The translations under genes were made by a program, and so were the position numbers. Positions 6,569 through 13,961 of a DNA stretch of 16,809 nucleotides are shown piece after piece. Position 1 is the first letter of the stretch. Each line of letters begins with the position of its first letter. The notes below the pieces were generated by a model. That model was not told the origin of the DNA, did no database searches, and was given only the letters and a program-made list of their open reading frames with translations. The stretch spans positions 1 to 16,809 of the forward strand of contig CALBJS010000148.1 in assembly GCA_937892995.1 (NCBI GenBank). Direction: 5' to 3'. The stretch comes from an uncultured Peptococcaceae bacterium (GTDB lineage: Bacteria; Bacillota; Desulfitobacteriia; Desulfitobacteriales; Syntrophobotulaceae).

Positions 6569-6970
6569 CTACCCTTCAGCAGCCTTGAGCCTTGCTATTG
6601 CTCTTTTCAGGGCGACTTCAGCCCTGGCAATATCTATATCCGGTTGTCGTTCTTGGAGGCGTTTCTCGGCCCGTTCTTTAGCGGCCTGGGCTCTTTCTAA
6701 ATCAATGTCCTCCGAAGTTTCGGCAGTATTGGCTAGAACAGTTACCTTATTATTAACAACCTCCATAAAACCGCCGCTAATAGCAATTCTCTTAACCTTA
6801 CCATCCTCGGTATAACGAATTACACCAATTCCTAAACTGGCAATAAGTGGAGCGTGATTAGGTAGGATGCCCAATTCGCCATTCACACTAGGGACCACGA
6901 CGAAATCAACATTCTTATTCAAGACTTGCCCATCCGGGGCAACGACATTAAAATTAAAGGTTCCTGCCAT
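6569..6970 (-). CDS. atpC: F1Fo ATP synthase subunit epsilon
   Basis: Epsilon is part of the central stalk and can inhibit ATP hydrolysis. The 133-residue protein has an N-terminal beta-sandwich with the family stretches VVVPSVNGELGILPNHAPLI and ISGGFMEVVNNKVTVLA. A charged C-terminal helical hairpin follows (about residues 87-133, ERAQAAKERAEKRL and ARAEVALKRAIARL), the part that extends to inhibit the enzyme. Length is usual and nothing is missing. It is the last gene of the operon, starting 3 bp after the atpD stop, and is followed by the strong bidirectional terminator. Confidence 0.98.
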   Translation of the reverse strand: MAGTFNFNVVAPDGQVLNKNVDFVVVPSVNGELGILPNHAPLIASLGIGVIRYTEDGKVKRIAISGGFMEVVNNKVTVLANTAETSEDIDLERAQAAKERAEKRLQERQPDIDIARAEVALKRAIARLKAAEG

Positions 6971-6973
6971 GGT

Positions 6974-8377
6974 TTACACAGCTCCCAACTGTTTTGCTCT
7001 TTCAACCGCTTCTTCAATAACCCCCACAAATTGGAAGGCTTCTTCAGGCAGAGCATCATGCTTACCTTCACAGATTTCCTTAAAGCCCCTAATTGTTTCT
7101 TTAATCGGAACATACTTGCCCTTCATCCCTGTAAAGGTCTCCGCGACTGTGAAGGGTTGGGACAAGAAACGTTGAATACGGCGAGCTCTTTGAACAATAA
7201 TTTTATCATCTTCAGACAATTCGTCCATCCCAAGGATAGCAATTATATCTAAAAGTTCTTTATAACGCTGGAGAATGGTCTGAACTTGACGGGCAATTGT
7301 ATAATGTTCTTCACCGACAATAGTCGGAGTCAAAATCTGAGAGGTAGAATCAAGTGGATCCACCGCAGGATAAATACCAATTTCTGCAATTGAACGCGAA
7401 AGAACGGTAGTAGCATCCAGATGAGCAAACGCAGTGGCCGGAGCGGGGTCAGTTAAGTCGTCTGCAGGCACATAAATGGCCTGAACGGAGGTAATCGAAC
7501 CCTTCTTAGTTGAGGTTATCCGTTCTTGGAGATGGCCCATCTCCGTGGCGAGGGTCGGTTGGTAACCAACAGCTGAAGGCATCCGTCCTAAGAGAGCGGA
7601 AACCTCAGAACCGGCCTGAGTGAAGCGGAAGATGTTATCAATAAAGAGTAAGACGTCTTGTCCCTGTTCATCACGGAAATACTCCGCCTGGGTTAGTCCG
7701 GTAAGTCCTACCCTAAGACGGGCCCCAGGGGGTTCATTCATTTGCCCGAACACCATGGTCATTTTATTGATAACACCGGACTCTTTCATCTCGTTCCAGA
7801 GATCATTTCCTTCACGGGTACGTTCGCCTACCCCGGCGAACACGGAAATACCGCCATGCTGGGTAGCAATATTATTGATAAGTTCCTGAATAAGAACAGT
7901 CTTACCAACACCTGCCCCCCCGAAGAGACCAATTTTCCCACCCTTAGCATAAGGAGCTAAGAGGTCTACAACCTTAATACCTGTTTCCAACATGGTATCT
8001 GTCGTCTCCTGTTCGACAAAGGGCGGAGCTTTCCTGTGAATTGGGAACTCAAGTGGAGTATTAATTTCCGGCTGATTATCAATCGGTCTACCCAGAACAT
8101 TGAACATTCTGCCGAGAGTTTCATTACCAACACTTACTGTAATCGGTGCTCCCGTATTAAGAGCATTCATGCCCCTGGTTAGGCCGTCGGTCGAAGACAT
8201 GGCAACACAGCGAACGGTGTCGTTACCTAGATGCTGGGCAGCTTCCAAGGTCAGATCCATTTTCTTTTCTTCGTCTTTAATAACAATAGCATTATATATT
8301 TCCGGCAAGGCGTCCGGGTCAAATTCGATGTCCACTACCGGACCCATGACTTGAATTACTTTACCTATATTTGACAA
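6974..8377 (-). CDS. atpD: F1Fo ATP synthase subunit beta (catalytic)
   Basis: The catalytic subunit forms three of the six F1 head positions and makes ATP from ADP and phosphate. The 467-residue protein has an intact Walker A GGAGVGKT (153-160), the catalytic Glu185-Arg186 pair in GERTREGND, and Walker B VLLFIDNIFRF. It also carries the signature SALLGRMPSAVGYQPTLATEMG and a DELSEDD version of the C-terminal DELSEED torque loop. The start is TTG at 8375-8377, with AAGGAGG eight to nine bases upstream; the next in-frame ATG would remove the first beta strand. It lies between atpG (37-bp gap) and atpC (3-bp gap). Confidence 0.98.
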   Translation of the reverse strand: MSNIGKVIQVMGPVVDIEFDPDALPEIYNAIVIKDEEKKMDLTLEAAQHLGNDTVRCVAMSSTDGLTRGMNALNTGAPITVSVGNETLGRMFNVLGRPIDNQPEINTPLEFPIHRKAPPFVEQETTDTMLETGIKVVDLLAPYAKGGKIGLFGGAGVGKTVLIQELINNIATQHGGISVFAGVGERTREGNDLWNEMKESGVINKMTMVFGQMNEPPGARLRVGLTGLTQAEYFRDEQGQDVLLFIDNIFRFTQAGSEVSALLGRMPSAVGYQPTLATEMGHLQERITSTKKGSITSVQAIYVPADDLTDPAPATAFAHLDATTVLSRSIAEIGIYPAVDPLDSTSQILTPTIVGEEHYTIARQVQTILQRYKELLDIIAILGMDELSEDDKIIVQRARRIQRFLSQPFTVAETFTGMKGKYVPIKETIRGFKEICEGKHDALPEEAFQFVGVIEEAVERAKQLGAV

Positions 8378-8414
8378 GCTAGCAACCTCCTTTTCTAAGG
8401 TACTTTATCGGCAG

Positions 8415-9263
8415 CTATTCCAGAGCAGCGGCTCCCCCGACAATTTCAGAAATCTCTTTGGTGATAGCCGCCTGGCGGGCTCTATTCATGGCCAGCGTTA
8501 ATTTGTCTATCATTTCCTTAGCATTCTCCGTCGCTGAATCCATAGCCGTCATCCTGGCCCCTTCTTCACTAGCCTTGCTTTCCAACAAAGCACTAAAAAC
8601 TTGGCTTTCCAGATAGCTGGGCAGCAAATATTCCAGCATCTGTTGAGGAGATGGTTCATAGATATAATCACCGCCGGCCTTCTCCTCGGAAGGCTCAATC
8701 GGTAAGATTTTTGCCAAGGTGGGTTCTTGAGTCAGGACCGATACAAACTTGGAAAAAACAAGGTAAACCTCATCTACTTCCCCCGAGGTATACAGTCCAA
8801 TGATCTCTCCGGCAATCTTTCTGGCTTGGTTATAGTCCGGATTATCGCCAAGTCCGGTGAATCGGGATATTATCTTAACATTACTTCTGTTAAAGTAGTC
8901 ACTGCCTTTGCGACCTACCGTAATCAATCCGCTTTCTGCATCCCTTTGTTCTTCAAAAATCCCTCTGGTTAATCTGATTAGATTAGCATTAAAACCTCCA
9001 CATAGGCCCCGATCAGAAGTAATGAGGATATACCCTACTCTCTTTACGGGACGCTTTTCCAAGAGGGGATGGCTTGCATCAGTCTGGGCTTGAGCCAGAC
9101 GAGCCAGGACATCCTGAATTTGTTTGGCATACGGGCGGGATGCGATTACTTTTTCCTGAGCTCTACGCAGTTTGGCCGCAGCAACCATTTTCATAGCCTT
9201 GGTAATCTGCTGCATATTAGACACACTACGAATTCGTCTACGAATATCGCGTACTCCTGCCAC
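8415..9263 (-). CDS. atpG: F1Fo ATP synthase subunit gamma (rotor shaft)
   Basis: Gamma is the central rotor shaft that couples c-ring rotation to conformational change in the beta subunits. The N-terminal helix (VRDIRRRIRSVSNMQQITKAMKMVAAAKLRRAQ-like) and the C-terminal helix ending TLAMNRARQAAITKEISEIVGGAAAL are both typical, as is LITSDRGLCGGFNANL. The GTG at 9261-9263 is chosen (282 residues) because AGGTGA precedes it by five bases and it gives the usual N-terminus M-A-G-V-R-D-I. A GTG three codons upstream overlaps that ribosome binding site. It follows atpA by 19 bp on this start. Confidence 0.97.
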   Translation of the reverse strand: MAGVRDIRRRIRSVSNMQQITKAMKMVAAAKLRRAQEKVIASRPYAKQIQDVLARLAQAQTDASHPLLEKRPVKRVGYILITSDRGLCGGFNANLIRLTRGIFEEQRDAESGLITVGRKGSDYFNRSNVKIISRFTGLGDNPDYNQARKIAGEIIGLYTSGEVDEVYLVFSKFVSVLTQEPTLAKILPIEPSEEKAGGDYIYEPSPQQMLEYLLPSYLESQVFSALLESKASEEGARMTAMDSATENAKEMIDKLTLAMNRARQAAITKEISEIVGGAAALE

Positions 9264-9282
9264 TTCAATCACCTACTCTTTC

Positions 9283-10791
9283 TTAAGCTAAAAAGCCTTG
9301 TTTGAACTCATTGATTGCGTCACCAATCTCTTTCATGAGTTCATCGGAAAGAGCCTTCTCGGTACGAATTTTTTCCGTTAGCTGTACTTTAACAGTACGC
9401 ATGAAGCGGAGGAGTTCTTGTTCGAATACTTTCATTCTATCCAAAGGGACATCGTCAATATATCCTTTAGTAGCGGCAAAGATTACCAGGACTTGTTCTT
9501 CAACAGGCATGGGTTCATATTGGCCTTGCTTTAAAATCTCCATAGTCTTCTGACCACGATTCAAACGGGCCTGAGTAGCTTTATCCAAATCAGAACCAAA
9601 CTGAGCAAAGGCTGCTAGCTCGCGGTAAGAAGCCAAGTCTAAACGCAACTGGCCGGCTACCTGTTTCATAGCCTTAATCTGGGCGGCACCTCCAACCCTG
9701 GAAACCGAGATCCCAACGTTAATCGCCGGACGGAAACCGGAATAGAATAGATCCGATTCTAAAAAAATCTGGCCATCTGTAATAGAGATAACGTTGGTAG
9801 GAATATAAGCAGAAACGTCACCGGCCTGAGTCTCAATAATCGGTAGTGCTGTCAGTGAGCCGCCACCCTTTTCTTCAGATAATTTCGCTGCACGCTCTAA
9901 CAAACGAGAGTGTAAATAGAATACATCTCCCGGATAGGCTTCACGTCCCGGCGGACGTCTCAGCAACAAAGAAAGTTCACGGTACGCAACCGCCTGCTTA
10001 GAGAGGTCATCATAGACAACCAGCACGTGCTGACCTTTGTCTCTAAAGTATTCTCCCATCGAACAGCCGGAGTAGGGTGCAATATAAAGCATGGGGGCAG
10101 GATCAGAAGCCGTAGCCATAACTACGATAGAATAATCCATTGCTCCGTGCTCTTCCAACTTCTTGACCACCCCGGCTACCGTAGATTGTTTTTGGCCAAT
10201 AGCTACATAGATACAAACACAGTCTTGGCCTTTCTGATTGATGATGGTATCGATAGCCAAAGCCGTTTTTCCTGTTTGGCGGTCACCGATGATTAATTCA
10301 CGTTGTCCCCGACCGATAGGAACCATAGAGTCAATAGATTTCAGTCCGGTCTGCAACGGTTCATGCACAGACTTTCTATCAACAACCCCAGGTGCCGGAG
10401 ATTCAATCGGCCGATATCCCGAAGGTACTATTTCACCTTTGCCATCAACCGGCTGGCCCAAGACATTAACCACCCGGCCGATCAATCCTTCCCCTACGGG
10501 AACTTCCACAATCCTACCGGTACGTTTTACTTGGTCACCTTCTTTAATACCCTCGTAGGGACCTAAAATAATACAGCCGATGTTATCTTCTTCGAGATTC
10601 ATAGCCATACCATATATTCCACCGCGGAACTCCAGAAGTTCCCCCGACATCGCCTTTTCTAAGCCATAGATCCGGGCAATACCGTCTCCAACCTGGATAA
10701 CTGTACCCACATCAACAACTTCCAAGACGGATTCATAACGTTCAATCTGTTGTTTTATAATGGAACTTATTTCTTCCGGACGCAAGTTCAT
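9283..10791 (-). CDS. atpA: F1Fo ATP synthase subunit alpha
   Basis: Alpha forms the non-catalytic nucleotide-binding positions of the F1 head and supplies the arginine finger to the catalytic sites. The 502-residue length is standard. Visible motifs are Walker A GDRQTGKT (169-176), the Walker B strand VLVVYDDLSKQA, the signature PAINVGISVSRVGG (355-368) with the arginine finger Arg365, and the C-terminal helical domain. The ATG start follows the atpH stop by only 4 bp, which suggests translational coupling. Nothing unusual was seen. Confidence 0.98.
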   Translation of the reverse strand: MNLRPEEISSIIKQQIERYESVLEVVDVGTVIQVGDGIARIYGLEKAMSGELLEFRGGIYGMAMNLEEDNIGCIILGPYEGIKEGDQVKRTGRIVEVPVGEGLIGRVVNVLGQPVDGKGEIVPSGYRPIESPAPGVVDRKSVHEPLQTGLKSIDSMVPIGRGQRELIIGDRQTGKTALAIDTIINQKGQDCVCIYVAIGQKQSTVAGVVKKLEEHGAMDYSIVVMATASDPAPMLYIAPYSGCSMGEYFRDKGQHVLVVYDDLSKQAVAYRELSLLLRRPPGREAYPGDVFYLHSRLLERAAKLSEEKGGGSLTALPIIETQAGDVSAYIPTNVISITDGQIFLESDLFYSGFRPAINVGISVSRVGGAAQIKAMKQVAGQLRLDLASYRELAAFAQFGSDLDKATQARLNRGQKTMEILKQGQYEPMPVEEQVLVIFAATKGYIDDVPLDRMKVFEQELLRFMRTVKVQLTEKIRTEKALSDELMKEIGDAINEFKQGFLA

Positions 10792-10795
10792 GCTC

Positions 10796-11368
10796 TTAGC
10801 TCACCCCTACTTCCTGCTGAGATTTGGATGATGATTTTTTCAATTTCTCACGCATTTTATTAAGTGCGGTAGAAATCGAGCCGTCCATCACACGGTCTCC
10901 TATCTGAAGTTTAGCTCCACCGATCAAATCTGGACTAACTTCCACATGCAACTGCACATTCTTCCCAGTGAAATTAGTGATTACTTGCTTCAGTTTTTCC
11001 TCCTGACTTGAGGTTAGCTTTGCAGCACTAGTAACATTGGCTTCAACAATATTACGAGCTTCATTAGCTAAGCGAGAAAATTCACGTTGGATAAGTGCTA
11101 CTAAATTCTGCCTCCGACGGTCAATCAGTAGAAAGAGAAAATGTCTGGATATTTCAGAAGCACTCTTGTCTAATATTTTCCCCAAAATCTCTTTTTTGGC
11201 TTCAACTTCAATATTAGGATGGTTTAATAGGTATTTTAGCTCCTTATTACTAGAGAGTAGTTCGGTAAGATCCCGTAATTCGCCGTCGACCTGGTCAAGT
11301 ATCGACATCTCAACAGCTAATTCGAAGAGGGCCTGAGCATATCTCCGTGCTAACGCTCCGTTTAACAT
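10796..11368 (-). CDS. atpH: F1Fo ATP synthase subunit delta (OSCP-like)
   Basis: Delta caps the F1 head and ties it to the peripheral stalk b subunits. The 190-residue protein has the helical N-terminal domain (ALARRYAQALFELA, LNHPNI) and the conserved C-terminal part (VSPDLIGGAKLQIGDRVMDGSISTALNKMREKL-like) that binds b. A short Ser/Lys-rich tail of about 14 residues follows. The ATG overlaps the end of atpF by 7 bp, so the two are probably translationally coupled. Confidence 0.96.
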   Translation of the reverse strand: MLNGALARRYAQALFELAVEMSILDQVDGELRDLTELLSSNKELKYLLNHPNIEVEAKKEILGKILDKSASEISRHFLFLLIDRRRQNLVALIQREFSRLANEARNIVEANVTSAAKLTSSQEEKLKQVITNFTGKNVQLHVEVSPDLIGGAKLQIGDRVMDGSISTALNKMREKLKKSSSKSQQEVGVS

Positions 11369-11913
11369 AGCCTATTATCCCCTACCTCTTGAATAAATTG
11401 TTCGATGAGTGCCTCTTGGCCCGTAATGTCCAACTTTTGCTGAATAATCTTCTCGGCTACGGCGATGGACATATCCACGACTTGGGCTCTTACTTCGGTA
11501 ATAGCTTTATCACGTTCACGCCCGATATCAGCAAGGGCTGCTTGCTTCATCTTTTCGGTTTCTTTCCGGGCTTGGTCAAGAATTTCATTGGCCCGTTCCT
11601 CACTATTCTTAGTGGCTTTTTCAATAATCAGCTGAGCATCCTGACGAGCTTTAAGCATTTCCTCCTGATATTCTTGTCTAATTCTTTCTGCTTCTTTTCT
11701 CTCCTGTTCAGCATTAGCCAAGTTATCTTCAATGAATTGACGACGTTTCTCCATCATGTTCATCAGGGGTTTCCAGGCAAATTTAGCTAAAATCCAAACT
11801 AATATTAGAAAGGATGCTATTTGAGCAAAATACGTATAATCAAAAGAAATGGGATTACCTCCACCTGCGGTTGAGGCAATCGTATAAGCAAATCCTACTC
11901 CAAAGGGATTCAA
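11362..11913 (-). CDS. atpF: F1Fo ATP synthase subunit b
   Basis: Subunit b forms the peripheral stalk that holds F1 static against the turning c-ring. The 183-residue protein has a short outside N-terminus, one membrane helix (about residues 29-47, FAQIASFLILVWILAKFAW), and then a long charged coiled coil (about 50-160) with heptad-like Ala, Glu, Lys and Arg. The start is TTG at 11911-11913 with GGGGAGGATCGC immediately before it (GGAGG with a five-base spacer). There is no competing ATG before the membrane helix. A single b gene implies a homodimeric stalk. It is separated from atpE by 160 bp that contain a stable hairpin. Confidence 0.96.
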   Translation of the reverse strand: MNPFGVGFAYTIASTAGGGNPISFDYTYFAQIASFLILVWILAKFAWKPLMNMMEKRRQFIEDNLANAEQERKEAERIRQEYQEEMLKARQDAQLIIEKATKNSEERANEILDQARKETEKMKQAALADIGRERDKAITEVRAQVVDMSIAVAEKIIQQKLDITGQEALIEQFIQEVGDNRLC

Positions 11914-11975
11914 GCGATCCTCCCCTCCTCTCTTGGCAAGTGTTTATCCTTTAAATTTGTTCATTTCACGATACG

Positions 11976-12001
11976 AGAGGGGAACAGGTAAGTCCCCCTC
12001 T
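11976..12001 (-). ncRNA. GC-rich intergenic hairpin downstream of atpE
   Basis: On the minus strand AGAGGGG and CCCCTCT form a perfect 7-bp stem around a 12-base loop, within the 160-bp atpE-atpF gap. There is no T-run after it, so it is not a classic terminator. It could protect the 3' end of processed atpE mRNA or reduce read-through. It is a structural element in a transcript, not a separate RNA gene that I can show. Confidence 0.4.
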
Positions 12002-12073
12002 ACCTAATCGGTTAGAGTCCTTAAGAATTGTAAACATCAAAGCCAGGTAGCACACCCTTAGAAATCAAATTAA

Positions 12074-12319
12074 TTAAGTAGGTGAGCCTGATTTGGTGAA
12101 GACCATCAAAAGGGCAATAACCCATGTCAGAAGAGGAAGAGCTTCAATCAAACCAACACCGATAAACATAATACCTTGGAGTGAACCTTTAGCTTCCGGT
12201 TGACGAGCAACCCCTTCGATTGTTTTGGAAATAACATTACCGTTTCCGAGAGAAGCACCAAGTGCAGCAGCTCCGGAAGCGATACCGGCACCTAACATTG
12301 CAGCAGCAGACATATCCAT
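12074..12319 (-). CDS. atpE: F1Fo ATP synthase subunit c (rotor ring)
   Basis: Subunit c is a two-helix hairpin; many copies form the ion-carrying rotor ring. The 81-residue protein has helix 1 with spaced glycines (G10, G12, G16, G21, G25, G27), the polar loop with the family motif ARQPEAKG (38-45), and helix 2 with the ion-binding Glu59 in GLIEALPLLTW. The sodium signature of Ilyobacter-type rings is absent: Asn26 stands at the usual Gln, and the Ser-Thr pair after the Glu is replaced by Ala60-Leu61. Proton coupling is therefore predicted. The ATG has GGAGG about nine bases upstream, a strong site suited to the high copy number. The gene is set apart by 138 bp (160 bp on the other side) from its neighbours, with a candidate promoter upstream and a hairpin downstream. 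Confidence 0.98.
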   Translation of the reverse strand: MDMSAAAMLGAGIASGAAALGASLGNGNVISKTIEGVARQPEAKGSLQGIMFIGVGLIEALPLLTWVIALLMVFTKSGSPT

Positions 12320-12406
12320 ATTAGTTTGTCCTCCTTTAAAATAAAAAAATATTCCTTTATTTATGCTTCCTGACTAATCTTACCCTCAAACTACTCTTGA
12401 TAAGCT

Positions 12407-12435
12407 ATAATATACACCTAAAATAGTATTAACAA
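12407..12435 (-). promoter_or_regulatory. Candidate internal promoter ahead of atpE
   Basis: On the minus strand TTGTTA (12430-12435) and TATTAT (12407-12412) are separated by exactly 17 bp, in the gap between the atpB stop and atpE. The -10 matches five and the -35 four of six consensus bases. The start of transcription would lie about 75-80 bp before the atpE ATG. No experimental support is available. Confidence 0.5.
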
Positions 12436-12457
12436 GAAGTTAAGGGATTTATGTGTT

Positions 12458-13198
12458 TTAGTGATCTTGGGCCACGGCTTGAGCAATATAAGCAATAGTC
12501 AACACCGTAAAAACAAAAGATTGAATCGCTCCGATAAAAATACTGAAACCTAACCAGATAGGCATAGGCAGGACACCACCGAAAACATAGATGCCCGGCA
12601 ATAGTAAAATTACCGCTATTAATACCTCACCTGCATAGATATTCCCGAATAGACGGAAGGCCAGAGTCATGGGCTTAGCCAAAATATCAATAAGGTGAAT
12701 CGGCAGGAAGACCGGATGTGGTTCGATAAAATGGTGGAAATAGCTGGCACCCTTATGCTTGATACCTAAGCCAATAACCAAGATAATCGTCAATGTAGCT
12801 AAAGCCATGGTCGTGTTAATGTCCGCAGTCGGAGACATTTGCACTACTTCACCCAAAATATTATTAAGTTGGGCAAATTCAACCCCCCGAAATAATGGTG
12901 CTAATACATTCGGGATAAGTCCCAGCATATTTGAGAAGAAAACAAACATTATTAGAGTTACTAGATAAGAAAGTAACGGAGCTCCCTTTTTGTAATCCAT
13001 GTTATCTGAAATAAGCTTCCTGACAAAATCAACAATCCATTCCAAAACATTTTGAAGTTTTCCCGGTTTACCGCTAGTAAGGTTACGTATTCCAAGAAAG
13101 ATAAAAATTAAGAGAAAGAGCATTGCTATCCAAGTCATAACTAAGGTTTTAGCGTGTACAGTGCCATTGCCTACCTGCCAAAGAATAGTTTCATGCAT
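12458..13198 (-). CDS. atpB: F1Fo ATP synthase subunit a
   Basis: Subunit a forms the two proton half-channels against the c-ring. The protein is strongly hydrophobic with five to six membrane helices. Conserved segments are SNMLGLIPNV, the region PIHLIDILAKPMTLAFRLFGNIYAGE with the essential Arg (residue 186 from the GTG, 182 from the ATG used here), and the C-terminal helix IQSFVFTVLTIAYIAQA with the conserved Gln. I prefer the ATG at 13196-13198 because GGTGA lies eight bases upstream and it starts M-H-E-T. A GTG at 13208-13210 overlaps the atpI stop as GTGA and is possible. It follows atpI by 8 bp. Confidence 0.97.
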   Translation of the reverse strand: MHETILWQVGNGTVHAKTLVMTWIAMLFLLIFIFLGIRNLTSGKPGKLQNVLEWIVDFVRKLISDNMDYKKGAPLLSYLVTLIMFVFFSNMLGLIPNVLAPLFRGVEFAQLNNILGEVVQMSPTADINTTMALATLTIILVIGLGIKHKGASYFHHFIEPHPVFLPIHLIDILAKPMTLAFRLFGNIYAGEVLIAVILLLPGIYVFGGVLPMPIWLGFSIFIGAIQSFVFTVLTIAYIAQAVAQDH

Positions 13199-13206
13199 TC
13201 CATTGC

Positions 13207-13566
13207 TCACCCCCTTCCATCATAAATTTGATGTTTTATCGCTAAGATCAGAGGTATTATTATACCCACTGCGATACCCAGGGCCAAAAAGAATAACCAG
13301 TCCGACCTGAATCTTCCAACTGTGGCTACTACTAGGGTGACCATCCCAAGCCTGGAAAACAAGCTTTTGCGATAAATTCTTACAGCACTATATATATCTT
13401 TATCTATGGCCTTATTCGCATCCCAAAACAACCACTGGATATTAAAGAGACCGGCCGAGAAACCTATTAAAGCCCCTAATAGCGAATAATTTTTTGTGAA
13501 ATATATCCCAAGAAAAATTGCGGAACTAAAAAATCCTAGTAAAATTAGTACTGTTCTATTCTTCAT
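13207..13566 (-). CDS. atpI: ATP synthase protein I (AtpI)
   Basis: AtpI is a small membrane protein encoded at the head of many atp operons. It is not part of the purified enzyme; work on other bacteria links it to c-ring assembly and, with AtpZ, to magnesium uptake. The 119-residue protein has about four membrane segments (roughly 5-22, 28-46, 68-86 and 90-110), with a basic loop between the second and third. The segment GALIGFSAGLFNIQWLFWD resembles the ATP-synthase I family core. Its ATG lies inside the last codons of atpZ (11-bp overlap), which suggests coupled translation of the two. Confidence 0.85.
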   Translation of the reverse strand: MKNRTVLILLGFFSSAIFLGIYFTKNYSLLGALIGFSAGLFNIQWLFWDANKAIDKDIYSAVRIYRKSLFSRLGMVTLVVATVGRFRSDWLFFLALGIAVGIIIPLILAIKHQIYDGRG

Positions 13567-13789
13567 CTTTAGACTTCCCTAAACTGTTCAAGGATATTAT
13601 AAGGTATACAATTCCAAGAATAACCCCGGAAATCATTAAGCATATCTTGAGCCAAGGATCTGTCCCCAAATAGGAATCAAGTAAATTTCCGAGGTAATAT
13701 CCTCCACCTACTAGACCAGCGAGGGCTGTAGCAATGGTGGTCCCCCATGCCATATATTTGACCCAGTTGCCGATGTTCTTATCAGCCAT
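13556..13789 (-). CDS. atpZ: AtpZ/AtpI-family small membrane protein
   Basis: This 77-residue protein has two membrane helices (about residues 12-33 and 46-67) joined by a short loop, GNLLDSYLGTDPW. That loop and the glycine-rich first helix (AGLVGGGYYLG) are the typical AtpZ pattern. It is the first gene of the operon. In alkaliphilic Bacillus, AtpZ together with AtpI supports magnesium acquisition for the ATP synthase; the same role here is inference. The ATG has GAGGGG six bases upstream. Confidence 0.88.
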   Translation of the reverse strand: MADKNIGNWVKYMAWGTTIATALAGLVGGGYYLGNLLDSYLGTDPWLKICLMISGVILGIVYLIISLNSLGKSKDEE

Positions 13790-13858
13790 AGGGATCCCCT
13801 CAATTTCTACATTCTACATTATTTCGCCAAAATAATTTGAATTCCTTCAATTATAAGA

Positions 13859-13888
13859 ATATTATTCGTACTCTTTACTAATTGTCAT
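13859..13888 (-). promoter_or_regulatory. Weak candidate promoter of the atp operon
   Basis: In the 166-bp AT-rich gap before atpZ, the minus strand has ATGACA (13883-13888) and TAATAT (13859-13864), 18 bp apart. The -35 matches five of six consensus bases, the -10 poorly. AT-richness makes chance matches likely. The operon may also be read from the stronger wecB promoter. Confidence 0.3.
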
Positions 13889-13941
13889 GCTAGTAATAAT
13901 TTTCTATCATTTCTAGCTATTAATCAAGTAATTTTGGCATA

Positions 13942-13961
13942 AAATAATTTAAAAATTATTT
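13942..13961 (-). terminator. AT-only hairpin at the wecB stop, possible weak terminator
   Basis: AAATAATTT-AA-AAATTATTT is a perfect 9-bp inverted repeat overlapping the wecB stop codon; on the minus strand it ends in a short T-run. With no G or C in the stem it would be unstable, so read-through from wecB into the atp genes is likely. Confidence 0.28.

Noticed and set aside
6467..6700. Plus-strand frame of 77 codons next to the repressor gene
   Set aside because: It begins inside the bidirectional terminator and runs antisense to atpC, so it is not a gene.
7620..8354. Several plus-strand open frames of 70-90 codons across atpD
   Set aside because: They are antisense to the conserved beta subunit, which fully explains the sequence constraint.
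11389..11790. 133-codon plus-strand frame rich in Phe/Leu
   Set aside because: It is antisense to the coiled-coil codons of atpF; the hydrophobic look is a by-product of Glu/Lys codons read backwards.
12074..12319. Sodium-type ATP synthase
   Set aside because: The Gln and the Ser-Thr sodium ligands of the c subunit are replaced, so the proton type fits better.
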